64,000 nt of DNA, from contig NZ_CP114287.1 of the NCBI RefSeq assembly GCF_027111295.1, positions 4,092,001-4,156,000 on the forward strand, in the 5' to 3' direction. Below are positions 57,193 to 64,000 of this stretch, piece after piece. The notes beneath the pieces are model-generated. The model was not told the origin of the DNA and did no database searches. It saw nothing but the letters and a program-made list of their open reading frames with translations. This DNA is from Flavobacterium gelatinilyticum (GTDB lineage: Bacteria; Bacteroidota; Bacteroidia; Flavobacteriales; Flavobacteriaceae). Every line of letters starts with the position of its first letter. Within the stretch, counting starts at the first letter, position 1. The translations under genes and the position numbers were made by a program.

Positions 57193-58164
57193 ATGCAAAA
57201 TACGATTCTAATTACAGGAGGAGCTGGTTTTATAGGTTCAAATTTGTGTGAATATTTTCTTGGTTTAGGAAATAAAGTAATTTGTTTAGATAATTTTTCG
57301 ACTGGCCACCGTCATAATTTACAAGATTTTTTAGAGAACCCAAACTTTAAATTAATTGAAGGAGATATTCGGAACATAGAAGATTGTATGTTAGCAGTTC
57401 AAGATGCTGATTATGTTTTGCATGAAGCTGCTTTAGGTTCTGTACCAAGATCGATCAATGATCCTATCACAACAAATGATGTAAATGTTTCCGGTTTTTT
57501 AAATATGTTAGTTGCTTCACGTGATGCTAAAGTAAAACGTTTCGTATATGCTGCGAGTTCATCTACTTATGGAGATTCTCAAGGGCTGCCAAAAGTAGAA
57601 GATATTATTGGAAAACCTTTGTCTCCTTATGCAATTACGAAATATGTGAATGAATTATATGCTGATATTTTTAGCAAAACTTACGGATTAGAAACAATAG
57701 GCTTGCGCTATTTTAATGTTTTTGGAAGAAAGCAGGATCCCGATGGAGCATATGCGGCGGTAATTCCAAAGTTTGTAAAGCAGCTGATGAAGCTTGAAAG
57801 TCCTGTTATTAACGGGGACGGGAACTATTCGCGTGATTTTACATATATAGACAATGTGATCCAAATGAATAAATTGGCAATAGAGGTTAATAATAAAGAA
57901 GCTCTTAATACGGTTTATAATACAGCTTATGGAGATCGAAATACCTTAAATGAATTAGTGCAATACTTGAAAAAATATTTAGCCGAATTAAATCCTGAAA
58001 TTGCTAATGTACAGATTGTTTATGGTGAGAATAGAGCAGGAGATATACCACATTCATTGGCAAGTATAGACAAGGCAAAAAAACAGCTGGGTTATAATCC
58101 TAAATATTCTTTACAAGAAGGATTGAAAGAAGCAGTAAGCTGGTATTGGAATAATTTAAAATAA
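57193..58164 (+). CDS. UDP-N-acetylhexosamine 4-epimerase (WbpP/TviC-like, extended SDR)
   Basis: A 323-residue cytoplasmic NAD-dependent epimerase. The Rossmann motif is GGAGFIG; the catalytic YxxxK is YAITK with the preceding SSS motif in AASSSTYGDS. HEAALGSVPRSI is typical of WbpP-type enzymes, which interconvert UDP-GlcNAc and UDP-GalNAc (or their uronates). Neighbouring UDP-sugar dehydrogenases fit this role. It is cotranscribed with the Wzc-like gene (20-base gap). Confidence 0.88.
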   Translation: MQNTILITGGAGFIGSNLCEYFLGLGNKVICLDNFSTGHRHNLQDFLENPNFKLIEGDIRNIEDCMLAVQDADYVLHEAALGSVPRSINDPITTNDVNVSGFLNMLVASRDAKVKRFVYAASSSTYGDSQGLPKVEDIIGKPLSPYAITKYVNELYADIFSKTYGLETIGLRYFNVFGRKQDPDGAYAAVIPKFVKQLMKLESPVINGDGNYSRDFTYIDNVIQMNKLAIEVNNKEALNTVYNTAYGDRNTLNELVQYLKKYLAELNPEIANVQIVYGENRAGDIPHSLASIDKAKKQLGYNPKYSLQEGLKEAVSWYWNNLK

Positions 58165-58184
58165 ATACAGATAATTAATAGTAA

Positions 58185-59576
58185 ATGGAAATTACAAAAA
58201 TCTGCTGCATAGGTGCCGGTTACGTAGGAGGGCCTACAATGGCTGTTATTGCACAAAAATGCCCGCATATTCAGGTTACAGTTGTGGATCTGAACGAACA
58301 AAGAATTAAAGATTGGAATGATCCAAATACTGATAATATTCCTATATACGAACCGGGTCTTTCAGAAATTGTTGCAGAAGCAAGAGGAAGAAATCTTTTT
58401 TTTTCAACCGAAGTAGAAAAAGCAATAGATGAAGCTCAGGTTATATTTATTTCGGTAAATACCCCAACGAAAACCTATGGTAAAGGAAAGGGTATGGCCG
58501 CCGATTTAAAGTACATCGAATTATGCGCGAGACAGATTGCAAAAGTTGCAAAGCAAAATAAAATTGTAGTAGAAAAATCTACTCTTCCAGTTCGAACAGC
58601 AGAAGCTATTAAAAGCATATTAGATAATACTGGAAATGGTGTTCAATTCCAGATTTTATCAAATCCTGAATTCCTGGCAGAAGGAACAGCTGTTACAGAT
58701 TTGTTAAGCCCTGATAGAATTTTAATTGGAGGCGATTCATCTTCTGAAGGAGAAAAAGCAATTAATGCATTAGTAGATGTATATGCAAATTGGGTTAGCA
58801 GAGATAAAATTCTAACGACAAATGTTTGGTCTTCGGAATTATCTAAATTGACAGCTAATGCTTTTCTCGCGCAGCGTATTTCATCTATAAATGCTATGTC
58901 AGAATTATGTGAAAAAACAGGAGCTGATGTAAATGAGGTTGCAAGAGCAATAGGAATGGACAGCCGAATAGGGCCAAAATTTTTAAAAGCTTCAGTAGGG
59001 TTTGGAGGTTCTTGTTTTCAAAAAGATATTCTGAATTTAGTTTACATTGCAAAATCTTATGGTTTAAATGAAGTTGCAGACTACTGGGAACAGGTAATTA
59101 TAATGAATGATCATCAAAAAAGAAGATTTTCTAATAAAATTGTCCAGACATTGTACAATACTGTAGCTGATAAAAAAATAACTTTTCTGGGCTGGGCATT
59201 CAAGAAAGATACAAACGATACACGAGAATCAGCTGCAATTTATGTAGCTGATGATTTGATCAATGAGCAGGCAAAAGTATCAGTTTATGATCCAAAAGTT
59301 TCAAAAAATAAAATGCTAAGTGATTTAGATTATTTGGAGACAAGATCGTCTGATGAAAATAATAAATCATTAATTGTTTCTGATGATGCATATGATGCTT
59401 GTAAAAATGCTCATGCCATTGCTGTTTTAACAGAATGGGATGAATTTACAACTTATAACTGGCAGAAAATTTATGATTCAATGCATAAGCCCGCTTTTAT
59501 TTTTGATGGCAGAAATATTCTAAATGCAAAAGAATTAGAAAAAATAGGATTTATATACAGCGGAATAGGCTCTTAG
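58185..59576 (+). CDS. ugd: UDP-glucose 6-dehydrogenase, eukaryote-like type
   Basis: A 463-residue enzyme that oxidises UDP-glucose to UDP-glucuronate in two steps. The N-terminus [17 protein letters not shown], the [17 protein letters not shown] segment and the overall length are those of the animal/plant form rather than the usual bacterial Ugd (about 390 residues). The catalytic Cys lies in [16 protein letters not shown] and the C-terminal domain holds [12 protein letters not shown]. Such forms are known in Bacteroidetes. It lies 20 bases after the epimerase gene. Confidence 0.93.
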   Translation: MEITKICCIGAGYVGGPTMAVIAQKCPHIQVTVVDLNEQRIKDWNDPNTDNIPIYEPGLSEIVAEARGRNLFFSTEVEKAIDEAQVIFISVNTPTKTYGKGKGMAADLKYIELCARQIAKVAKQNKIVVEKSTLPVRTAEAIKSILDNTGNGVQFQILSNPEFLAEGTAVTDLLSPDRILIGGDSSSEGEKAINALVDVYANWVSRDKILTTNVWSSELSKLTANAFLAQRISSINAMSELCEKTGADVNEVARAIGMDSRIGPKFLKASVGFGGSCFQKDILNLVYIAKSYGLNEVADYWEQVIIMNDHQKRRFSNKIVQTLYNTVADKKITFLGWAFKKDTNDTRESAAIYVADDLINEQAKVSVYDPKVSKNKMLSDLDYLETRSSDENNKSLIVSDDAYDACKNAHAIAVLTEWDEFTTYNWQKIYDSMHKPAFIFDGRNILNAKELEKIGFIYSGIGS

Positions 59577-59653
59577 TTGAATTTGTATTGAATGAATTTA
59601 ACAGGAAAGGTGTTAGGGTAAAGAGTGATGTGGAATTTATTTCAATATAATGT

Positions 59654-60124
59654 ATGAGTATGAATTGGTATGTTTTATACACAAAACCTAAATGGGAGAA
59701 AAAAGTTGCGGAGAGACTTGTTCAAATCGGGATTGAATGTTATTGTCCATTAATAACTCAAATTAAACAATGGTCTGACAGAAAGAAAAAAGTAGAAGTG
59801 CCTTTGTTTAATTCCTATGTTTTTGTTCAGTTGCCGGATTCTGACCGTAATTCTGTTTTTCAGATTGCAGGTGTTGTCAGATATTTATTTTGGCTGGGAA
59901 AACCTGCAGTTGTAAGAGATGAAGAGATTAACGTTATTAAAACGAGTTTAAAATCCCCTGATCTTGCAGAAATATCCGTTTCGTCCATTCAGGTTGGTGA
60001 TAAAATAAAATTGGAATCAGGAGCCTTTAGTAATCAAAATGCCATAGTCAAAGAATTGTCGAAAAATTATTATATATTAGTATTGGAATCTTTAGGTTGT
60101 TTGCTAAAAATAAAATATAAGTAG
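59654..60124 (+). CDS. UpxY family transcription antiterminator (NusG-like)
   Basis: A 156-residue NusG paralogue. The N-terminal NGN domain (NWYVLYTKPKWEKKVAERL, CYCPLITQIKQWSDRKKKVE, LFNSYVFVQLP) is followed by a KOW-like domain (VGDKIKLESGAFSNQNAIVK). Starts at 59654 or 59660 are both possible. UpxY proteins of Bacteroides prevent early termination in the leaders of capsule operons. Here the gene ends the first operon, right before a terminator and a new promoter for the second sugar operon. Confidence 0.93.
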   Translation: MSMNWYVLYTKPKWEKKVAERLVQIGIECYCPLITQIKQWSDRKKKVEVPLFNSYVFVQLPDSDRNSVFQIAGVVRYLFWLGKPAVVRDEEINVIKTSLKSPDLAEISVSSIQVGDKIKLESGAFSNQNAIVKELSKNYYILVLESLGCLLKIKYK

Positions 60125-60157
60125 ATTATTATAAAATAAAATTCAATAATTCAAGTT

Positions 60158-60206
60158 AAAACAGAGGATATAATTTCAATTAGTGAAATTTATTCTCTGT
60201 TTTTTT
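60158..60206 (+). terminator. long hairpin terminator after the UpxY gene
   Basis: AAAACAGAG-GATATAATTTC (60158-60177) pairs imperfectly with 60184-60204 to give a stem of roughly 19 bp with one mismatch and one bulge, followed by a T-tract. The loop is about five to six bases. Confidence 0.88.
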
Positions 60207-60299
60207 AATAAAAAAATTCCTTAATTATTGATTAATAATGTGTTGGGAATAAGTACTTTTAATAATAAGTGGTTTTTGAGAGTATTAGGGAAAACGGTA

Positions 60300-60330
60300 T
60301 TGAATAAATTGACTTAATATCTTATATTTG
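60300..60330 (+). promoter_or_regulatory. promoter of the second sugar operon
   Basis: TTG at 60300-60302 and TATATTTG at 60323-60330 are 20 bases apart, matching both boxes. The predicted start is near 60335. Confidence 0.75.
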
Positions 60331-60331
60331 C

Positions 60332-60407
60332 CGAAAATGATTTTCGTACGTCTGATCCAAAATTGGGACTCAGAAGGGCGAAGCCGTGAGTTTTTATCAC
60401 TGAATTA
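60332..60407 (+). promoter_or_regulatory. structured leader with three small hairpins, possible antitermination target
   Basis: The roughly 86-base leader holds CGAAAA/TTTTCG (60332-60346), CCAA/TTGG (60357-60366), and ACTCA ... TGAGT (60369-60393) enclosing GGC-GAA-GCC. The last is followed at once by a run of T, so it looks like a weak attenuator. It lies downstream of the UpxY gene. A direct interaction is inference. Confidence 0.45.
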
Positions 60408-60420
60408 ATAAGAGAACAAA

Positions 60421-61704
60421 TTGGAAAAAAATATTAAAATAGCAGTTATCGGACTTGGGTATGTAGGTCTGCCATTAGCCAGATTATTCGCTACAAAGTA
60501 CCCAGTTGTAGGTTTTGATATTAATGAATCACGAGTTAAAAGCTTAAATTCTGGAATTGACAGCACATTAGAAGTCGATTCCGATGTTTTAAAAGAGGTT
60601 CTTGTTAACAAAATAAATGAAGAAAGAGGTCTGTTTTGCACAGGTAAAATAGAAGATATTGCCTCTTGTAATTATTTCATCATTACAGTTCCAACTCCGG
60701 TTGATAAAAATAATCGTCCGGATTTAACTCCATTATATAAATCAAGCGAGTCAGTAGGGAAAGTATTAAAAGCAGGTGATATTGTAGTTTACGAATCTAC
60801 CGTATATCCCGGAGTTACAGAAGAGCAATGTGTTCCGGTCTTAGAAAAAATTTCCGGTTTGGTATTTAATAAAGATTTTTTTGCTGGTTATTCTCCGGAA
60901 AGAATTAATCCTGGTGATAAAGAGCATACTGTTGATAAAATTCTAAAAGTGACTTCAGGATCAACTCCGGAAATAGGCTTAAAAGTTGATGAATTATACA
61001 AATCAGTAATAACAGCAGGAACCCATCTGGCGCCTTCAATAAAAGTTGCGGAAGCAGCAAAAGTAATTGAAAATTCCCAAAGAGATATTAATATTGCTTT
61101 TGTTAATGAGCTAGCTAAGATTTTCAATCTGATGAATATAGATACACATGAAGTTCTGAGTGCAGCAGCAACAAAGTGGAATTTTCTTCCTTTTAAACCT
61201 GGTCTGGTAGGCGGACACTGCATTGGTGTAGATCCTTACTATTTAGCACAAAGAGCTCAGGAGTTTGGATATCATCCTGAAATAATTTTGGCGGGAAGAC
61301 GTTTAAATGACAGCATGGGAGAATACGTTGCTTCACAAATTGTGAAATTGATGATAAAAAAAGGTGTTTCTGTCAATGGAGCAAATCTGTTAATGTTGGG
61401 AATAACATTTAAGGAAAATTGTCCGGATGTAAGAAATACAAAAATTGTTGATGTTATAAAAGCATTAAAAGAATACGGAATAGTAGTTACAATTTATGAC
61501 CCTTTAGCAAATGTTGAAGAGGTTAAAAAAGAGTACAAACTTGAAACTATAAATTCCTTGCCAATCGAAAAGTTTGATGCTATAGTTTTAGGGGTAGCAC
61601 ATAATGAATTTTTAAAATTAAATTTTTCAGAATTGCAAAAGGAGAATAGTTTATTATATGATGTAAAGGGAGTTTTAGGTTCTATCGCTGATAACAGGCT
61701 CTAG
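60421..61704 (+). CDS. nucleotide-sugar dehydrogenase (WbpO/TviB-like UDP-HexNAc 6-dehydrogenase)
   Basis: A 427-residue enzyme of the UDP-Glc/GDP-Man dehydrogenase family. The start is a TTG at 60421; no ATG lies before the Rossmann motif (KIAVIGLGYVGLPLARLF), so a TTG start is needed. Other marks are VPTPVDKNNRPDL, YESTVYPGVTEE, SPERINPGDKEH and the catalytic Cys in GGHCIGVDPYYLA. WbpO/TviB-type enzymes oxidise UDP-GlcNAc or UDP-GalNAc to the uronic acid, which fits the WbpP-like epimerase nearby. The exact sugar is uncertain. Confidence 0.9.
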   Translation: MEKNIKIAVIGLGYVGLPLARLFATKYPVVGFDINESRVKSLNSGIDSTLEVDSDVLKEVLVNKINEERGLFCTGKIEDIASCNYFIITVPTPVDKNNRPDLTPLYKSSESVGKVLKAGDIVVYESTVYPGVTEEQCVPVLEKISGLVFNKDFFAGYSPERINPGDKEHTVDKILKVTSGSTPEIGLKVDELYKSVITAGTHLAPSIKVAEAAKVIENSQRDINIAFVNELAKIFNLMNIDTHEVLSAAATKWNFLPFKPGLVGGHCIGVDPYYLAQRAQEFGYHPEIILAGRRLNDSMGEYVASQIVKLMIKKGVSVNGANLLMLGITFKENCPDVRNTKIVDVIKALKEYGIVVTIYDPLANVEEVKKEYKLETINSLPIEKFDAIVLGVAHNEFLKLNFSELQKENSLLYDVKGVLGSIADNRL

Positions 61705-61739
61705 AAGCTTCAAAATTCCTTTTTAATTTTAATAACAAA

Positions 61740-62747
61740 ATGGATAATAATAATACAATTATACATGTAATTTTAACAGGTGGAGTTGGAAGCAGATTAT
61801 GGCCTCTTTCTCGTAAAAGCCAACCTAAACAATATTTAGAGATTTTTGAAAATAAATCCTTATTTGAAATGACTGTTGAAAGAAATAGTCATTTAGCAGA
61901 TAGAGTAATGGTGGTTGGAAATGTGGATAATCATCATTTAAGCGGTAAAGTGATGGACAAAACACAAACTGCTTATACAAATATAGTTGAAGCCACTCCG
62001 CGAAATACGGCAGCTGCTATTGCTTTTGCTGCTTTTGCATCAAATCCTGATGATATATTAATTGTAACACCTTCTGATCATATTATTGATAAAATGCAGG
62101 ATTACAATAATGCAATACAAGAAGCAGTATCTAAAGCTAAAGAAGGTTTTATTGTAACTTTTGGGATCATTCCTACCAAGCCGGAGACTGGTTATGGTTA
62201 TATCGAATCAAAAGGTGATAAAGTATTATCATTTCGCGAAAAACCAAATGAAACTACCGCCAAAGAATTTATAGCAAGAGGTAATTTTTTATGGAATAGT
62301 GGTATGTTCTGTTTCAAAGCAGGAGTCTTATTGGATGAATTAAAACAATTTCAGCCTGATGTCTATGAAAAATCAAAAGCAGTTTGGGATGTAAATAAAG
62401 ATGGTTTTCTTGATTTAGATTTGTCATTAGAAATTCCGTCAATAAGCATTGATTACGCTGTAATGGAGCGCAGTAAAAAAATTAAGGTTGTTCAGGCCAC
62501 TTTTTCATGGTCAGATTTAGGTTCTTTTGAATCTGTTTATGAATATTTGGTTACAAAGGGGCATCCTATAGACGGGAACGGAAATATGGTCATTGGGTGC
62601 GAAAACCATACAACATTCCTAGGCCTGAAAAATACAATATTTGTTCACACCGATTCGGCCAATTTAATTTTGCAAAAAGAAAATTCGCAGGATGTAAAAG
62701 ATATATATAACGAATTAGAGAAGCAAAATTCAGTTTTATTAAATTAA
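61740..62747 (+). CDS. manC: mannose-1-phosphate guanylyltransferase
   Basis: A 335-residue nucleotidyltransferase making GDP-mannose. The signature GGVGSRLWPLSRKSQPKQYL lies at the N-terminus; TPSDHII, ETGYGYIES, FREKP and FLWNSGMFCF follow. It has only the transferase domain and lacks the C-terminal mannose-6-phosphate isomerase domain of bifunctional ManC/AlgA. It lies in the second sugar operon, 35 bases after the dehydrogenase and 11 before rfbB. Confidence 0.93.
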   Translation: MDNNNTIIHVILTGGVGSRLWPLSRKSQPKQYLEIFENKSLFEMTVERNSHLADRVMVVGNVDNHHLSGKVMDKTQTAYTNIVEATPRNTAAAIAFAAFASNPDDILIVTPSDHIIDKMQDYNNAIQEAVSKAKEGFIVTFGIIPTKPETGYGYIESKGDKVLSFREKPNETTAKEFIARGNFLWNSGMFCFKAGVLLDELKQFQPDVYEKSKAVWDVNKDGFLDLDLSLEIPSISIDYAVMERSKKIKVVQATFSWSDLGSFESVYEYLVTKGHPIDGNGNMVIGCENHTTFLGLKNTIFVHTDSANLILQKENSQDVKDIYNELEKQNSVLLN

Positions 62748-62758
62748 TAAAAATCTAA

Positions 62759-63805
62759 ATGAAAAAAATTCTTATAACTGGCGGTGCCGGTTTTATAGGT
62801 TCTCACGTAGTAAGACGTTTTGTTAATAAATATCCTGATTACCAAATTTTTAATTTGGATGCATTGACATATGCTGGAAATTTAGAAAATATAAAAGACA
62901 TCGAGGATAGATCTAATTATACTTTTGTCAAAGGAGATATTGTAGAAGAACAATTCATAAATGAACTTTTTGCAACTCATAAATTTGATGGGGTATTGCA
63001 TTTAGCTGCAGAATCTCATGTCGACCGATCTATTGAAGACCCGCTTGCATTTGTAAAAACAAATGTTATTGGAACAATGAATTTATTGAACGCAGCCAAA
63101 AATCAATGGAAGGAAAATTATGAAGGAAAGAGATTTTATCATATCAGCACAGATGAAGTTTATGGCTCTTTAGGTTTTGATGGACTTTTTACAGAAACAA
63201 CAGCTTATGATCCTAATTCACCATATTCAGCGTCTAAAGCTAGTTCTGATCATTTTGTAAGAGCTTATGGTGAAACTTATGGACTTCCTTATGTTTTAAC
63301 TAATTGCTCTAATAATTATGGCTCTTATCATTTTCCTGAAAAACTGATTCCTCTTTTTATCAATAACATCATTAACAATAAGCCATTGCCTGTATATGGA
63401 GATGGTAATTATACTCGTGACTGGCTTTTTGTAGAAGATCATGCAAGCGCAATCGATTTGGTTTTTCATGAAGGAAAAAATCATGAAACCTATAACATTG
63501 GTGGGTTTAATGAGTGGAAAAACATAGATCTTGTAAAACTTCTATGCAAAATAATGGACGAAAAACTAGGAAGAGAAAAAGGGACTTCAGAAGGTTTAAT
63601 TACATACGTAAAAGACAGGCCGGGTCATGATTTAAGATATGCAATTGATGCTTCTAAGATTAACAAAGAGCTGGGATGGAAACCCTCTGTAACTTTTGAA
63701 GAAGGTTTAGAAAAAACAATTAATTGGTATCTTGAAAATGAAGAATGGTTGCAGAATGTAACTTCAGGTTCTTATAAAGATTACTATAAAAAACAATATT
63801 CATAA
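62759..63805 (+). CDS. rfbB: dTDP-glucose 4,6-dehydratase
   Basis: A 348-residue extended SDR enzyme that makes dTDP-4-keto-6-deoxyglucose, the precursor of rhamnose and other deoxysugars. [14 protein letters not shown] binds [27 protein letters not shown] (Thr-Asp-Glu catalytic set), YSASKA (YxxxK) and [18 protein letters not shown] are all typical. rfbA, C and D are not in the window. Confidence 0.96.
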   Translation: MKKILITGGAGFIGSHVVRRFVNKYPDYQIFNLDALTYAGNLENIKDIEDRSNYTFVKGDIVEEQFINELFATHKFDGVLHLAAESHVDRSIEDPLAFVKTNVIGTMNLLNAAKNQWKENYEGKRFYHISTDEVYGSLGFDGLFTETTAYDPNSPYSASKASSDHFVRAYGETYGLPYVLTNCSNNYGSYHFPEKLIPLFINNIINNKPLPVYGDGNYTRDWLFVEDHASAIDLVFHEGKNHETYNIGGFNEWKNIDLVKLLCKIMDEKLGREKGTSEGLITYVKDRPGHDLRYAIDASKINKELGWKPSVTFEEGLEKTINWYLENEEWLQNVTSGSYKDYYKKQYS

Positions 63806-63846
63806 ATACAATTTAAGAAAATATAATTTTTTGATATTAAATTTAA

Positions 63847-64000
63847 ATGAAAAAAATAACATACATCCTTGTTCTGTTTATTACTTTGTTTTCATATTCT
63901 GTAAAGGCACAAGACATACTTAAATCAAAAGATTTAAGTGTAGTGAAAGTAGATTATTTATCTGATGATGATTTGGCAAAAATAAGTGCACAGCTTAAAA
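63847..64000 (+). CDS. exported protein, 3' part outside window, possibly a large SLBB/polysaccharide export protein
   Basis: The frame starts at 63847 and is open to the window end (51 codons). A signal peptide (ITLFSYSVKA, cut before QD) is followed by ILKSKDLSVVKVDYLSDDDL. This start resembles large SLBB-containing capsule export proteins of Flavobacterium, and the context supports it, but the diagnostic domains are outside the window. Confidence 0.6.
   Translation, partial: MKKITYILVLFITLFSYSVKAQDILKSKDLSVVKVDYLSDDDLAKISAQLK

Noticed and set aside
61740..62747. Bifunctional ManC/AlgA
   Set aside because: The protein ends after the nucleotidyltransferase part; the isomerase domain is missing and does not follow downstream.

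Overview
The window is a chromosomal piece of a Bacteroidota bacterium, almost certainly Flavobacteriaceae and close to Flavobacterium. The supporting signs are AT-rich DNA, a SusC/SusD pair, an S46 dipeptidyl-peptidase, UpxY, A-rich start regions without Shine-Dalgarno sequences, and exact copies of the Bacteroidetes -7 promoter element TAnnTTTG in front of many genes. Nothing looks like a phage, plasmid, IS element, CRISPR array, tRNA or rRNA.

Layout. 1-12 kb: the end of a CNNM/CorC-type transporter, obg, a small outer-membrane barrel (minus), an S46 dipeptidyl-peptidase of DPP7 type, and a 2164-residue alpha-2-macroglobulin (minus) with a SusC-like carboxypeptidase-regulatory plus plug cassette inside it. 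12-22 kb: mixed housekeeping and envelope genes (TPR protein, Mpl-type Mur ligase, DUF1287 lipoprotein, radC, yjjG-like HAD, an unknown exported protein, rarA, rhomboid protease, DUF2490, rlmB). 21.6-28.1 kb (minus): a SusD/SusC pair without adjacent enzymes and an Omp85-like barrel protein. 28.3-45.7 kb: the ribosomal superoperon rpsL-rpsG-fusA-rpsJ / rplC ... secY-infA-rpmJ-rpsM-rpsK-rpsD-rpoA-rplQ. It has a terminator and new promoter between rpsJ and rplC and stem-loops before rplC, rpsH, rpsD and rplQ. 45.9-53.9 kb: carA, eno, gltA, two amidinotransferase-fold hydrolases (one CtlX-like), marC, a CoA-binding protein and recR. 53.9 kb to the end: a capsule/exopolysaccharide locus with Wza-like and Wzc-like export proteins, a UDP-HexNAc 4-epimerase, a eukaryote-type UDP-glucose dehydrogenase, UpxY, a second UDP-sugar dehydrogenase, manC, rfbB and the start of a further exported protein.

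How the genes fit together. The central block makes the translation machinery. The last 10 kb makes activated sugars (UDP-GlcA, UDP-HexNAc and uronate, GDP-mannose, dTDP-4-keto-6-deoxyglucose) and exports the polymer. UpxY sits just before a terminator and a new promoter whose leader is full of small hairpins, a plausible antitermination target.

The observations most worth a second look are the alpha-2-macroglobulin/SusC fusion, the UpxY-linked leader, three genes with TAnnTTTG exactly four bases before the start codon (predicted leaderless mRNAs), and the ribosomal-operon leader hairpins.
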